In this document: positions 1 through 9,449 of the stretch, piece after piece | Numbering within the stretch: the stretch's first letter is position 1 | How the letters are laid out: each line of letters begins with the position of its first letter | NCBI RefSeq assembly: GCF_013401995.1 | Contig: NZ_JACBJI010000004.1 | Location: 364,491-428,490 of the forward strand | DNA from: Flavobacterium agri | Lineage (GTDB): Bacteria > Bacteroidota > Bacteroidia > Flavobacteriales > Flavobacteriaceae | Direction of reading: 5' to 3' | Length of the DNA: 64,000 nucleotides | Program-made: the position numbers and the translations under genes | Notes under the pieces: generated by a model | The model's database searches: none | What the model was told of the DNA's origin: nothing | What the model saw: the letters and a program-made list of their open reading frames with translations, nothing else

Positions 1-2886
1 ATTGATGATGTTCTTGGCTTTGTCGGTCTTGCCTTCGTTGATGAGTTGCTCCATCAAACGCGCCATATTCGTGCGGTACGTGATGCTGTTTTTGCGTGTT
101 TCCGGATCGTGGTAGATTTTGGTGCTTTCGCCGTTGCCCCAATCCCATTTGGTGACGATGCCGTACATTTTTTCGGAATCAATGCTGCCCATGTCGAGCA
201 TGCTAGGCGCTTTCTCCAACGATGTTTTCATCGGGACGAGTTTGTAGACGACACCGTCCAACTGCAGATAATCCTTCATCCACAGATAATCGTCGTCGCC
301 GAAACTTCCACCCGTGAAATAAATCGGACGTTTCCAGTTGTTGTTCTGCAAGATGTCGAGCATCATGATGCGGTTCTTGTAAATCGCCGGCCCTTTGATC
401 TCGATGTCGATATACGGAACGATCGAATCATTGTATTTCGAATCGATGGTCTTATTGGCGATGATCGCGTTCTTGTCTACCGGAATCCTGATTTTGTTCG
501 TCGGATAGAAATGATATTTCTGGCCGTTCTGCATTTCGACTAGCGCACGCGGATCTTCGAGTTTCAAGAAATCGAGGAACTGTTTCAAGCCGATGGCTTC
601 CTTGGTCGTTTGCTGGAATACGGCATAATCGAGCTTGTCACCCACATATTGGTCGTGGCTGAACGAAATCGGAGCACCTTCCGCATCCCAAGTCTTCATT
701 TTGGATTGGTCGATGTACCAATCGGTCATGAAAAGGCTCGTATTGATGATCTTGATGTCGCGTCGGACGCCTTCGATTTCCTGTGCGTACCAAAGCGGGA
801 ACGTGTCGTTGTCGCCAATGGTGAACAGAATCGCGTTCTTATCGCACGAATTCAGGTAGTTTTTGGCCATCGCGATTGCGGTGTAACGACCCGAACGATC
901 GTGGTCATCCCAGTTTTGGGAAGCCAGGATTAGAGGCGAAGCAAGCAAGCATACGCCGATTGCAATTTGTCCGGCGATTTTTGGCTGCAACCATTTACGC
1001 ACGGTTTCGTAAATCGCATAAACCCCGAATCCGACCCAAATCGCGAAAACGTAGAACGAACCTACCAAAGCGTAATCGCGCTCACGAGGCTCGAAAGGAC
1101 GCTCGTTAAGGTAAATCTTGAGCGCCAATCCCGTGAAAAGGAACAGCGCGAGCAAAACGTAGAAACTCTTGAGGTCTTTGTTTGCGTGCCATGCCAATCC
1201 GATGATGCCCAAAATCAAAGGCAGGAAGAAATAGACGTTGCGGCCTTTGTTGTTTTTGGCGTCGTCTGTAAGGTTGTCTTGAGAGCCCAAATGCATTTCA
1301 TCGACGAACTTGACGCCGCTGAGCCAGTTTCCGTCGAGGTTGTCGTATTTGCCTTGGATGTCGTTTTGGCGTCCGGTGAAATTCCACATCAAATAACGCC
1401 AGTACATGTAGCCGAACTGGTATTCGAACATAAAGCTCAAATTGTCGCCGGTCGACGGTTTTTTGATCGTCAGGAATTCGCCGTAATGCTTCAGAAAACT
1501 CACGTAGCCTTCGTTGTCGATCTGTCCGCTTGCATAAGCTCTGCGGAATTCGGAAACGATATTAAGGAGTTCTTGTTTGTTTTCTTCTTCGATTACTTCA
1601 TCGATGTCGGCGCGGATAGAAAACTCCGGCGGACTCGTGAAATTGATGTAATTCTCTACGTGTTCGGTGCTCCAAAGTCGCGGCAAAATCGCTTTTTGGT
1701 TGTCGTCACTGTTCTGTTCGGCGTTTTTCCAGTTGTTCGTGATGACGTATTTGCCGGTTTTGTAGTCGCGCTCGTAGTTCGGTTTCTTGTCGAGATACGG
1801 TTCGTCTTCGTCAAGCCCGGCGAACATGTCGGTATATTGAGGTCCATAGAACAATGGATTCACGCCGTACTGCTCGCGGTTGTAGTACGCCAAAAGCTCG
1901 GCCGCATCCGAAGGTTTGTTCTCGTTGATCACGGTGTTGGCATTGGCGCGTATCGGAAGCATCATCCAGGTTGAGAATCCTAGGAAAATGAACAATATGC
2001 AAAGGATGACCGTGTTGTAGAAAACGAGTCCTTTTTTGCGTGTGTATTTCAATCCGAAATAGAACAAAGCGACCATCACCAGAACGGCGAAAATCGTTCC
2101 CGAATCGAACGGAAGCCCGAAACTGTTGACCATGAAAATTTCGGTTTTTCCGAAAATGGCCATCGTCCAGGGCAACATCAATTTAAAGATGAACAACAGG
2201 ATGCCCACCACGACGATATTGGCGACGATGAAATTCTTGATCGTGATCGTCTTGTAATTCTTGAAGTAATACAGATAACCGATCGACGGAATCGTAAGCA
2301 AAGCCATGAAGTGAACTCCGAACGACAATCCGATGACGAGTGAAATGATCAGCAGCCATTTGTTTCCGCGAGGCGTGTGCATTTCCTCTTCCCAGCGTAA
2401 ACCGAGCCAGAAAAGAAGCGCGATCAGCAACGAAGCGGCCGCGTAAACCTCGGCTTCTACGGCGTTGAACCAAAAACTGTCGGTGAACGTGAAAGTAAGT
2501 GCGCCGATGAAAGAAGCGCCGAGAACGACGATGGCGTTGTTTTTATTCCAATCCGAAAATTGGGTGATGATTTTCCGGAGTACGATAGATGATGACCAAA
2601 ACAAGAATAAAATCGTGAAGGCGCTCGAAAACACCGAAATCATGTTCACCATTACCGCTACATATTGGTCACTGGGTGCGAACATCGCTAAAAAGGCGCC
2701 CAGCATTTGGAACAAAGGTGCTCCCGGCGGGTGGCCTACCTCAAGATTGGCGGCGGTGGCAATGTATTCGCCACAATCCCAAAAACTCATGGTCGGCTCG
2801 ACGGTAAGAACATAGGTGATCAAGGCAATAGAAAAAGCGACCCATCCGGTAATCGTATTCCACTTGCGGAAATTGAAATCTGTCAT
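1..2886 (-). CDS. DUF2723 family multi-pass membrane protein, 3' end outside the window
   Basis: Reading the minus strand from the ATG at 2886 gives 962 uninterrupted codons to the window edge, so the C-terminus is missing. The N-terminus (MTDFNFRKWNTITGW) leads into many hydrophobic segments with soluble loops between them. The motif SFWDCGEYIATAANLEVGHP near residues 34-53, with its acidic DCGEY, is typical of the DUF2723 family, which is related to PMT/ArnT-type GT-C glycosyltransferases. Flavobacterial members are about 1000-1100 residues, so perhaps 50-150 residues are missing. The visible end (RLMEQLINEGKTDKAKNII) is helical and TPR-like. The likely role is transfer of sugar from a lipid carrier at the outer face of the inner membrane, possibly protein O-glycosylation, but this is inferred from the fold family. 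The family call is secure and the substrate unknown. Confidence 0.88.
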   Translation of the reverse strand, partial: MTDFNFRKWNTITGWVAFSIALITYVLTVEPTMSFWDCGEYIATAANLEVGHPPGAPLFQMLGAFLAMFAPSDQYVAVMVNMISVFSSAFTILFLFWSSSIVLRKIITQFSDWNKNNAIVVLGASFIGALTFTFTDSFWFNAVEAEVYAAASLLIALLFWLGLRWEEEMHTPRGNKWLLIISLVIGLSFGVHFMALLTIPSIGYLYYFKNYKTITIKNFIVANIVVVGILLFIFKLMLPWTMAIFGKTEIFMVNSFGLPFDSGTIFAVLVMVALFYFGLKYTRKKGLVFYNTVILCILFIFLGFSTWMMLPIRANANTVINENKPSDAAELLAYYNREQYGVNPLFYGPQYTDMFAGLDEDEPYLDKKPNYERDYKTGKYVITNNWKNAEQNSDDNQKAILPRLWSTEHVENYINFTSPPEFSIRADIDEVIEEENKQELLNIVSEFRRAYASGQIDNEGYVSFLKHYGEFLTIKKPSTGDNLSFMFEYQFGYMYWRYLMWNFTGRQNDIQGKYDNLDGNWLSGVKFVDEMHLGSQDNLTDDAKNNKGRNVYFFLPLILGIIGLAWHANKDLKSFYVLLALFLFTGLALKIYLNERPFEPRERDYALVGSFYVFAIWVGFGVYAIYETVRKWLQPKIAGQIAIGVCLLASPLILASQNWDDHDRSGRYTAIAMAKNYLNSCDKNAILFTIGDNDTFPLWYAQEIEGVRRDIKIINTSLFMTDWYIDQSKMKTWDAEGAPISFSHDQYVGDKLDYAVFQQTTKEAIGLKQFLDFLKLEDPRALVEMQNGQKYHFYPTNKIRIPVDKNAIIANKTIDSKYNDSIVPYIDIEIKGPAIYKNRIMMLDILQNNNWKRPIYFTGGSFGDDDYLWMKDYLQLDGVVYKLVPMKTSLEKAPSMLDMGSIDSEKMYGIVTKWDWGNGESTKIYHDPETRKNSITYRTNMARLMEQLINEGKTDKAKNIIN

Positions 2887-3052
2887 CGTACAGAGGTTAT
2901 TAATGCGTTACAAAGAAACTGTTTTTTTACCAACGGCATGGGCGGTTAACAAAAAATTCTATGGCCGGACCGATCAGAAAGAAAGCTAAATTGTTGTAAT
3001 AGACAGTTCTCTGAAAAAGATGTCACAGAAGTTTAGAAAAAAAACAAAAAAA

Positions 3053-3083
3053 TTTGCGAAGAACAGATTTTGTTTTAAATTTG
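3053..3083 (+). promoter_or_regulatory. Promoter of tRNA-Gln
   Basis: TTTG at 3053-3056 and TAAATTTG at 3076-3083, separated by 19 bases, match the Bacteroidetes sigma-A pattern. The tRNA begins about 20 bases downstream. Confidence 0.7.
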
Positions 3084-3103
3084 CACTCGCAATCAAGCTA
3101 TGC

Positions 3104-3174
3104 TGGTCCATGGTGTAATGGTAACACTACGGTTTTTGGTGCCGTCTTTCTAGGTTCGAGTCCTAGTGGGCCAA
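3104..3174 (+). tRNA. tRNA-Gln (anticodon TTG)
   Basis: A full cloverleaf can be folded by hand. The acceptor TGGTCCA (3104-3110) pairs with TGGGCCA (3167-3173) through one G-T wobble. The D-stem is GTGT/ACAC, and the anticodon stem ACGGT/GCCGT encloses the loop TTTTGGT with anticodon TTG. The T-arm is CTAGG-TTCGAGT-CCTAG and the discriminator base is A at 3174. TTG reads CAA (Gln). CCA is not encoded, so it must be added after transcription. An intrinsic terminator follows directly, so this is a single-gene unit. Confidence 0.96.
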
Positions 3175-3179
3175 CAGGA

Positions 3180-3207
3180 AAGCCTCCCGATCGGGAGGCT
3201 TTTTTTA
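3180..3207 (+). terminator. Intrinsic terminator after tRNA-Gln
   Basis: A perfect 22-base palindrome at 3180-3201 (arm AAGCCTCCCGA) is followed by a T run at 3200-3207, five bases after the tRNA end. Confidence 0.88.
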
Positions 3208-3266
3208 TTGTGGAAACTCCAAATCCCATTTCTTTTTGCAGCAATCTTTAGAATGTTTATAAAAGC

Positions 3267-3296
3267 AAAAAGTCCGCAGAAAGCGACGGACTTTTT
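3267..3296 (-). terminator. Intrinsic terminator of the UspA gene (symmetric)
   Basis: AAAAAGTCCG (3267-3276) and CGGACTTTTT (3287-3296) form a 10-bp stem with a 10-base loop. On the minus strand it lies about 30 bases past the UspA stop codon and ends in a T tract. It is symmetric, so it could also stop read-through from the tRNA side. Confidence 0.82.
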
Positions 3297-3324
3297 ACAT
3301 TCATACTCCAAAATTGGGATTTGC

Positions 3325-4149
3325 TCAGATTTTAAAAGTCACCACCGGACGGATCGCGTGATTCACCAAATCTTCGCTGATGCTTCCGTTAAAGAAGTGT
3401 GCGAAACCGGTGCGTCCGTGCGTGCACATGCCGATAAGGTCTGCCTTTACGCTGTTGGCGAAGTTCAGGATGCCTTTTTCTACGTTCACGTCGTTGTAAA
3501 TATGAAGAGAGTAATTCGTGAAGTTCACGTCGCGCATGAAGTCGTTCATGATGTTTTCGGCGACTTGGGTCGGTTTGAAACTGTTCGGCGTGTTGATCAT
3601 GACCAGTTTCAGGTGGGATCCGAAATGTGAAGCGATATCGACCAATTGTTTGAACGGTTTTTTGATCTCGTCCGAGAAATCCGAAGCGAAAACGAAATTA
3701 TCCGCTTTGAATTCGGCCATCTCGTTTTTGATCACGAGTACCGGAATGTCTGAACTGCGAACCACTTTCTCTGCGTTCGAACCGATGAACATCTCGTGGA
3801 AACCGCTCGCGCCATGAGAGCCCATAACGATGAAATCGGCATTCTCTTTCTTGGCGACGCTATTGATCCCTTCGTAGACTTTTCCGAAACGCGTGGTTTC
3901 CGTAACGGTGAGTCCTTCGAGGTAAGGAGCGTCGAGCAGGCCTTCGAATTTGGCCATCGCCTGGTTTTTGAAAAAGATGATTTCGGGTATGTCTGCCCCT
4001 TTTACCGCTGCGTCGCTGCCTTCGTGAGGCAACTCGAGCATGTGGAGCAATAAGATTTCGCAGTGTTGTTTTTTGGCGATTTGAGCGGCCACCTTAAGGG
4101 CGTATTCCGCCTGATCTGAAAAGTCGGTAGGCACTAAAATTTTTTTCAT
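3325..4149 (-). CDS. Tandem-domain universal stress protein (UspA family)
   Basis: This 274-residue cytoplasmic protein has two UspA domains (about 1-142 and 150-274), as usual for Bacteroidetes. Both open with short beta/alpha units (KKILVPTDFSDQAEYALKVA in the first). Domain 1 carries the nucleotide-binding pattern G-x2-G-x9-G-S as GSHG...GS, which suggests ATP or AMP binding. In domain 2 the first glycine of that pattern is replaced by cysteine (CTHG...GS), so that site may be altered. The ATG at 4149 opens directly into the conserved first strand, which fixes the start. The gene is transcribed away from rimP and ends at its own terminator. Stress or energy-state signalling is known of the family; the specific role is not known. 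Confidence 0.93.
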   Translation of the reverse strand: MKKILVPTDFSDQAEYALKVAAQIAKKQHCEILLLHMLELPHEGSDAAVKGADIPEIIFFKNQAMAKFEGLLDAPYLEGLTVTETTRFGKVYEGINSVAKKENADFIVMGSHGASGFHEMFIGSNAEKVVRSSDIPVLVIKNEMAEFKADNFVFASDFSDEIKKPFKQLVDIASHFGSHLKLVMINTPNSFKPTQVAENIMNDFMRDVNFTNYSLHIYNDVNVEKGILNFANSVKADLIGMCTHGRTGFAHFFNGSISEDLVNHAIRPVVTFKI

Positions 4150-4196
4150 GTGAAAGTGGTGAATAAGTGTTTAATGATTGTTTGTTTCTCTAGAAA

Positions 4197-4204
4197 TAAA
4201 GTTA
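4197..4204 (-). promoter_or_regulatory. Probable -7 box of the UspA gene
   Basis: TAACTTTA on the minus strand, about 48 bases before the UspA ATG, is one base off TAnnTTTG. The same octamer lies ahead of the small gene ending at 55761. It is divergent to the rimP promoter. Confidence 0.4.
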
Positions 4205-4231
4205 CGAATTATTTAACTGTTAACGCTCATT

Positions 4232-4260
4232 TTTGGTTTATAAAAAAATAACTATATTTG
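4232..4260 (+). promoter_or_regulatory. Promoter of the rimP-nusA-infB operon
   Basis: TTTG (4232-4235) and TATATTTG (4253-4260) with a 17-base gap match the Bacteroidetes consensus exactly. Transcription from about 4267 would give a leader of about 55 bases that contains the hairpin at 4290-4309. Confidence 0.75.
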
Positions 4261-4289
4261 CATCGTTATTTATTTGAAAACTAAATAAT

Positions 4290-4315
4290 GAGGGGACGAG
4301 AGTCCCCTCTTTTTA
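4290..4315 (+). promoter_or_regulatory. Terminator-like hairpin in the rimP leader (possible attenuator)
   Basis: GAGGGGAC (4290-4297) pairs perfectly with GTCCCCTC (4302-4309) around a GAGA loop and is followed by TTTTTAT. The shape is that of an intrinsic terminator, yet it lies between promoter and rimP and the T run ends only a few bases before the ATG at 4322. It could cause premature termination in an operon that encodes NusA, or act on translation; either is inference. Confidence 0.6.
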
Positions 4316-4321
4316 TACCCT

Positions 4322-4786
4322 ATGACGTTTAAAGACAAAGTCGCGGAACTTTTGAATGCCGCACTCGAGGAAAAACCATCGGTATTCTTGATAGATCTTT
4401 CTGTTAATGAAGCCGGTAAAATCAACGTGACCCTAGATGGAGACCATGGTGTGACGCTTCAGGATTGCATCGACGTGAGCCGTGCGATAGAGCACAATCT
4501 AGACAGGGAAGAACAGGATTTTTCTCTTGAAGTGGCATCCGCAGGAGCGACATCGCCGTTGAAGTTGGTTCGCCAATACAAGAAAAATATCGGGCGCACG
4601 CTACAGGTGAAAACCGCCACCGAAACCATCGAAGCCGAAATCACAAATGCCAACGACGATTTCATTACGTTGGAATGGGAAGCGCGCGAACCCAAAAAAG
4701 TAGGAAAAGGAAAAGAAACTGTTCAAAAGAAACAGGAAATCAAATATTCAGAAATCAAAGAAGCAACCGTTACAATTAAATTTTAA
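4322..4786 (+). CDS. rimP: Ribosome maturation factor RimP
   Basis: RimP (154 residues, normal length) binds pre-30S particles and is needed for 16S rRNA processing and S12 incorporation. The N-terminal domain (about 1-80) contains the family signature [18 protein letters not shown] and ends in the [15 protein letters not shown] region, which leads to the small SH3-like C-terminal domain (about 85-154). It is the first gene of rimP-nusA-infB, an order conserved across bacteria, and its stop lies 6 bases before the nusA start. A stem-loop just upstream of the ATG may control expression. Confidence 0.96.
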   Translation: MTFKDKVAELLNAALEEKPSVFLIDLSVNEAGKINVTLDGDHGVTLQDCIDVSRAIEHNLDREEQDFSLEVASAGATSPLKLVRQYKKNIGRTLQVKTATETIEAEITNANDDFITLEWEAREPKKVGKGKETVQKKQEIKYSEIKEATVTIKF

Positions 4787-4792
4787 AGTAAT

Positions 4793-6037
4793 ATGGAAAA
4801 TCTCGCATTAATCGACTCGTTTTCAGAGTTTAAGGATGATAAATTGATCGATCGCGTTACGCTGATGGCCATCCTTGAAGATGTGTTTAGAAATGCCTTG
4901 AAGAAAAAATTCGGATCCGATGAGAATTTCGATATCATCATCAACCCAGACAAGGGTGATATGGAAATCTGGAGACGTCGCGTAATCGTTGCCGACGAAG
5001 ACCTGGATTTGGAAAACGAAGAGATTACACTTACCGAAGCCCGTAAAATCGAACCCGATTTCGAGATTGGCGAGGAAGTTTCCGAAGAAGTAAAGCTCAT
5101 CGATTTGGGAAGACGTGCCATTTTGGCTTTGCGTCAGAACCTGATCTCGAAAATACACGAGCACGACAATACCAACCTCTACAAACAATTTAAAGATTTG
5201 ATAGGGGAAATTTATACTGCCGAAGTGCACCACGTTCGCCCTAGAGTCGTAATTTTGGTCGACGACGAAGGAAACGAGATCGTGCTTCCGAAGGAAAAAC
5301 AGATCCCGTCCGACTTTTTCCGCAAAGGAGACAACGTACGCGGAATCATCGAAAACGTGGAGTTAAAAGGGAATAAGCCGCAAATCATCATGTCGCGTAC
5401 CTCAGAAAAATTCCTCGAGAAATTGTTCGAGCAGGAAATTCCGGAAGTATTCGACGGACTGATCACCGTGAAAAACGTAGTGCGTATTCCGGGTGAAAAG
5501 GCGAAAGTTGCAGTAGATTCTTACGACGATCGTATCGATCCCGTTGGAGCCTGCGTCGGTATGAAAGGCTCGCGTATCCACGGAATCGTGCGTGAATTGG
5601 GCAACGAGAACATCGATGTCATCAACTATACGAATAACATCCAACTCTTTATAACACGTGCCCTTAGCCCGGCAAAAGTGTCTTCGATCAAACTCAACGA
5701 AGATCAGAAAAGGGCAGAGGTTTATTTGAAACTCGAAGAGGTTTCGAAAGCCATCGGACGCGGCGGACATAACATCAAACTGGCAGGGTTGCTTACAGGT
5801 TATGAGCTTGATGTCATCCGCGAAGGAAACATCGCAGAAGAAGAGGACGATGTGGAATTGACCGAATTCTCGGATGAAATCGAAGGATGGGTCATCGAGG
5901 AGTTCGCCAAAATCGGGCTTGACACGGCTAAAAGCGTGTTGAAGCAAGACGTGGCGGATCTTGTTCGAAGAACCGACCTTGAAGAGGAAACCATCCTGGA
6001 CGTGATGCGTATCCTCAAGGAAGAATTCGAAGGATAA
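4793..6037 (+). CDS. nusA: Transcription termination/antitermination factor NusA
   Basis: NusA (414 residues) binds RNA polymerase and nascent RNA and modulates pausing, termination and antitermination. The order is the N-terminal RNAP-binding domain (about 1-125), S1 domain (about 130-200), then KH1 and KH2 (about 200-345). RNA-binding sequences are visible, such as DPVGACVGMKGSRIHGIVRE in KH1 and GRGGHNIKLAGLL in KH2. A short acidic C-terminal part follows, without the duplicated acidic repeats of E. coli NusA, as usual outside Proteobacteria. Six bases separate it from rimP and 49 from infB. If the hairpin before rimP is an attenuator, NusA is the obvious candidate feedback regulator. Confidence 0.97.
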   Translation: MENLALIDSFSEFKDDKLIDRVTLMAILEDVFRNALKKKFGSDENFDIIINPDKGDMEIWRRRVIVADEDLDLENEEITLTEARKIEPDFEIGEEVSEEVKLIDLGRRAILALRQNLISKIHEHDNTNLYKQFKDLIGEIYTAEVHHVRPRVVILVDDEGNEIVLPKEKQIPSDFFRKGDNVRGIIENVELKGNKPQIIMSRTSEKFLEKLFEQEIPEVFDGLITVKNVVRIPGEKAKVAVDSYDDRIDPVGACVGMKGSRIHGIVRELGNENIDVINYTNNIQLFITRALSPAKVSSIKLNEDQKRAEVYLKLEEVSKAIGRGGHNIKLAGLLTGYELDVIREGNIAEEEDDVELTEFSDEIEGWVIEEFAKIGLDTAKSVLKQDVADLVRRTDLEEETILDVMRILKEEFEG

Positions 6038-6086
6038 TTACGAATAACCACAACAACACGACCACAGTAATAACTAAAAAGATTTT

Positions 6087-8879
6087 ATGTCTGACGAAAG
6101 AGTAATAAGAATTAACAAGGTTTTACGGGAGCTGAACATTTCCTTGGACCGTGCCGTGGATCATCTCAAAGACAAGGGTATTGCCATTGAGTCGAATCCG
6201 AACGCCAAGATTTCGCAAGGCGAGTACGACCTGTTGATGAACCAGTTCGCGGGCGATCGCGGAAATAAGGTTGCATCACAGGAAGTAGGCGAGGAGAAAC
6301 GCAAGGAAAAAGAAGCGCTTCGCATCGAAAGGGAAAAAGAAATCGAGGACAAACGCAAATACGACGAGGAGCGCGCGAGGCAGCAGCAGGAAGTAATCCG
6401 TGCAAAAGCTAATGTGACGGGCCCTAAAACCGTAGGCACAATCGACCTTGAAAAGAAAACCCCTGCGATGCCGGAAGCACCTAAAGCCGACTCAACCGTT
6501 AGCGAACCGGTGAAGCCAGCCGCTCAGGAGCCGACTGCTCCGGTCGAGTCAGTTGCGCCTGTACAAAAACAGGAAGAAGCCAAGCCAGAAGCGCCTGCCG
6601 CTGCGGTAACTCCGCCGGCACCAGCATCTCCTGCGCCAGCTGCGGCAGCGCCTGCAACACCTTCTGCGCCGGGCGAGGAAACTTTCGCGACCCAATACCA
6701 AAAGCTTACAGGTCCTGTCATTTCGGGTAAGACCATCGACCTTTCGCAATTCGAGCGCAAGAAGAAGGAAACGCCGAATACTGGCCAAGGCAATAACAAC
6801 AATAACGAGAAGAACAAGCGCAAGCGCATCGTGAAACCGAATCCGGGAGCTCCGGGACAACGTCCTCAAGGCGGTCCAGGCGGGCAAAACAGGCCAGGTG
6901 GTCCAGGCGGACAGAACCGTCCGGGCGGAGGTTTCCAAAAAGGGCGTCCTGCGATTGTTTCCAAAGTCGAACCGACCGAGGAAGAAGTTAAAAACCAAAT
7001 CCGTGAAACCCTTGAAAAACTTCAGGGAAAAGGCGGAAAATCAAAAGCAGCCAAGTATCGTCGCGACAAACGTGATACGCACCGTCAGAAATCAGAAGAT
7101 GAACAACGTTCATTAGAAGAAGGAAGCAAAGTGCTTAAGGTAACCGAATTCGTTACCGTAGGTGAAGTTGCGCAAATGATGGATGTGCCGATCACGAAAG
7201 TCATCGGAACCTGTATGTCGCTCGGAATCATGGTGACACAAAACCAACGTCTCGATGCGGAAACGCTTACGATCGTTGCCGATGAATTCGGTTATGAAGT
7301 GGAATTCATCACTACGGATATCGAAGAGAATATCCAGGTTGTCGAAGACCGCGAAGAAGATTTGGTCAATCGTGCGCCGATCGTTACCGTAATGGGTCAC
7401 GTCGATCACGGTAAAACGTCGTTGCTCGATTATATCCGTAAGGAAAATGTAATCGCTGGCGAATCGGGAGGAATCACGCAGCACATCGGAGCTTACGGCG
7501 TAACGTTGGAAGGCGGACAAAAAATCGCATTCCTGGATACTCCGGGTCACGAAGCGTTTACCGCGATGCGTGCGCGTGGTGCTCAGGTTACCGATATCGC
7601 GATTATCGTTATCGCGGCAGACGACGACATCATGCCACAAACAAAAGAAGCGATTTCTCACGCCCAAGCGGCCGGAGTTCCTATCATATTTGCGATCAAC
7701 AAGGTCGATAAACCGACGGCGAACCCTGACAAAATCAAGGAACGTCTTGCGGGAATGAACTTGCTCGTCGAAGATTGGGGCGGAAAAATCCAATCGCACG
7801 ATATTTCTGCAAAAACAGGTCTTGGCGTCAAGGAATTGCTCGAGAAAGTATTGCTCGAGGCCGAAATCCTTGACCTGAAAGCCAATCCAGACCGTTTGGC
7901 TTCCGGAACCGTTGTCGAAGCGCAATTGGACAAAGGTAAAGGCTACGTTGCCACTATTTTGGTACAGAACGGTACTTTGAAGATCGGAGATTATATGCTT
8001 GCCGGTAAAAATCACGGTAAGATCCGTGCGATGCACGACGAGCGTGGCCATGCTTTGAAAGAAGCGGGTCCTTCAACCCCGGTTTCCGTGCTTGGTCTCG
8101 ACGGAGCGCCAACCGCAGGTGACAAATTCACGATTTTCGACGATGAGCGCGAAGCCAAGCAAATTGCGGTAAAACGTACGCAATTGCAACGCGAGCAGTC
8201 GGTTCGTACGCAGCGTCACATCACGCTTGCCGAAATCGGTCGCCGTATCGCTTTGGGTCAGTTCAAGGAACTCAACATTATCATCAAGGGTGACGTGGAC
8301 GGTTCGGTAGAAGCGCTTTCGGACTCGTTCTCGAAATTGTCTACAGAAGAAATCCAGGTCAATATCATCCACAAAGGTGTTGGTGCGATCACCGAGACCG
8401 ACGTGAACCTGGCTTCGGCTTCGGACGCGATCATCATCGGATTTAACGTGCGTCCTTCGGCTTCTGCCAAGCAATTGGCCGACAAAGAGGAAATCGATAT
8501 CCGAAACTATTCGATCATCTACGACGCAATCGACGATTTGAAGGACGCTATGGAAGGAATGCTTTCTCCTGAAATCAAGGAAGAAGTTACCGGAACGGCC
8601 GAAATCCGCGAGTTGTTCAAGATTTCGAAAGTGGGTACGATTGCCGGATGTATGGTTACCGACGGAAAGATTTTCAGAACTTCCAAAATCCGCCTGATCC
8701 GCGAAGGTGTTGTTATCCACACCGGAGAACTTACTGCGCTTAAGCGTTTCAAGGACGATGTGAAGGAAGTTTCGAAAGGATACGATTGCGGTATCCAGAT
8801 TAAAGGTTACAACGACATTGAATTGAACGATTTGATCGAGGCTTTCCAGGAAGTAGCGGTCAAGAAGAAGTTGAAATAA
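6087..8879 (+). CDS. infB: Translation initiation factor IF-2
   Basis: IF-2 (930 residues) is the GTPase that brings initiator tRNA to the 30S subunit and promotes 50S joining. The IF2_N helix ([20 protein letters not shown]) is followed by a charged Lys/Arg/Glu segment, a Pro/Ala-rich stretch (about 130-200) and a Gly/Pro/Arg/Asn-rich linker (about 235-290) with tandem GGPGGQNRP units. A second IF2_N domain is near 345-395. The G domain has G1 GHVDHGKTS (about 438-446), G3 DTPGHEAF and G4 NKVDKP. Domains II-IV fill the rest. The ATG is followed at once by the conserved N-terminal helix. It is last in the operon and ends at a symmetric terminator. Confidence 0.98.
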   Translation: MSDERVIRINKVLRELNISLDRAVDHLKDKGIAIESNPNAKISQGEYDLLMNQFAGDRGNKVASQEVGEEKRKEKEALRIEREKEIEDKRKYDEERARQQQEVIRAKANVTGPKTVGTIDLEKKTPAMPEAPKADSTVSEPVKPAAQEPTAPVESVAPVQKQEEAKPEAPAAAVTPPAPASPAPAAAAPATPSAPGEETFATQYQKLTGPVISGKTIDLSQFERKKKETPNTGQGNNNNNEKNKRKRIVKPNPGAPGQRPQGGPGGQNRPGGPGGQNRPGGGFQKGRPAIVSKVEPTEEEVKNQIRETLEKLQGKGGKSKAAKYRRDKRDTHRQKSEDEQRSLEEGSKVLKVTEFVTVGEVAQMMDVPITKVIGTCMSLGIMVTQNQRLDAETLTIVADEFGYEVEFITTDIEENIQVVEDREEDLVNRAPIVTVMGHVDHGKTSLLDYIRKENVIAGESGGITQHIGAYGVTLEGGQKIAFLDTPGHEAFTAMRARGAQVTDIAIIVIAADDDIMPQTKEAISHAQAAGVPIIFAINKVDKPTANPDKIKERLAGMNLLVEDWGGKIQSHDISAKTGLGVKELLEKVLLEAEILDLKANPDRLASGTVVEAQLDKGKGYVATILVQNGTLKIGDYMLAGKNHGKIRAMHDERGHALKEAGPSTPVSVLGLDGAPTAGDKFTIFDDEREAKQIAVKRTQLQREQSVRTQRHITLAEIGRRIALGQFKELNIIIKGDVDGSVEALSDSFSKLSTEEIQVNIIHKGVGAITETDVNLASASDAIIIGFNVRPSASAKQLADKEEIDIRNYSIIYDAIDDLKDAMEGMLSPEIKEEVTGTAEIRELFKISKVGTIAGCMVTDGKIFRTSKIRLIREGVVIHTGELTALKRFKDDVKEVSKGYDCGIQIKGYNDIELNDLIEAFQEVAVKKKLK

Positions 8880-8890
8880 GAACTTTAATA

Positions 8891-8920
8891 AAAAAAAGCC
8901 CCAATTACGGGGCTTTTTTT
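8891..8920. terminator. Bidirectional intrinsic terminator between infB and the SPOR gene
   Basis: AAAAAAAGCCCC (8891-8902) and GGGGCTTTTTTT (8909-8920) form a 12-bp perfect stem with a six-base loop. With A and T tracts on both sides it can end the infB transcript on the plus strand and the convergent SPOR gene on the minus strand. Confidence 0.92.
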
Positions 8921-8936
8921 ATGTAGTGTCGTGAAA

Positions 8937-9326
8937 TTACTTGTTGGGTTTGATAATGATCGCGTTCGGATATTTCTTGCGAAGATCGGCAAGGTTCTTT
9001 TCGGCCTCTATGCGCGATTTGAAATTGCCGACCCATACTTTATAGGCAGGTGTGCTGAAAACCACCGTAGCATCTAAATTTTTGAAGTCTTTGCGGAAGT
9101 CAGTCAGGATTTTTTTGGAGCTTTCGCTGTCGCCGTTGAAAATTTGGATCTTGTATTTGTCGTTGACCGTGATCGATGAATTGATGCGTCGTTTTTCATT
9201 GAGCAGCTGTTCGAATTTAGGATCTTGGGAAACGGTGACGGAACCGCTTTGCGCCCATGTCGAAGTGCTAAAAATGCAGCAGGTCAAAACAGAAAAACAA
9301 ACAGGTTTGGCGATGTGAAATTTCAT
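8937..9326 (-). CDS. Small secreted SPOR-domain protein
   Basis: From the ATG at 9326 this encodes 129 residues. A signal peptide (MKFHIAKPVCFSVLTCCIFSTSTWAQ) precedes a spacer and a C-terminal SPOR domain (about 55-127: KYKIQIFNGDSESSKKILTD, then YKVWVGNFKSRIEAEKNLAD). SPOR domains bind denuded peptidoglycan at division septa, so this should be a periplasmic cell-wall-associated protein. A longer reading from a TTG at 9347 would begin inside the predicted -7 box, so the ATG is preferred. It is monocistronic, convergent with infB and divergent from the act operon. Confidence 0.85.
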   Translation of the reverse strand: MKFHIAKPVCFSVLTCCIFSTSTWAQSGSVTVSQDPKFEQLLNEKRRINSSITVNDKYKIQIFNGDSESSKKILTDFRKDFKNLDATVVFSTPAYKVWVGNFKSRIEAEKNLADLRKKYPNAIIIKPNK

Positions 9327-9344
9327 AAATGCGTGATTTTTATA

Positions 9345-9377
9345 CAAATGTAAACCTTAATGATTAAGCGCCCCAAA
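9345..9377 (-). promoter_or_regulatory. Promoter of the SPOR-domain gene
   Basis: On the minus strand TACATTTG (9352-9345) is a perfect -7 box, with TTTG (9377-9374) 21 bases upstream. The ATG at 9326 lies about 19 bases after the box, giving a very short leader and supporting that start. Confidence 0.65.
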
Positions 9378-9449
9378 AAAAATTATTTAGAATTATTATA
9401 AATTGATTATTAAGACTATTTTAAGGTTTTCAGACAAGTCTATAAATTG

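Noticed and set aside
967..1974. A 335-codon plus-strand reading at the left edge
   Set aside because: It lies antisense to the DUF2723 gene, whose own frame is open for 962 codons and has conserved motifs.
3180..3201. Operator for a regulator ahead of the UspA region
   Set aside because: The perfect palindrome is directly followed by a T run and lies five bases after the tRNA, which is explained by a terminator.
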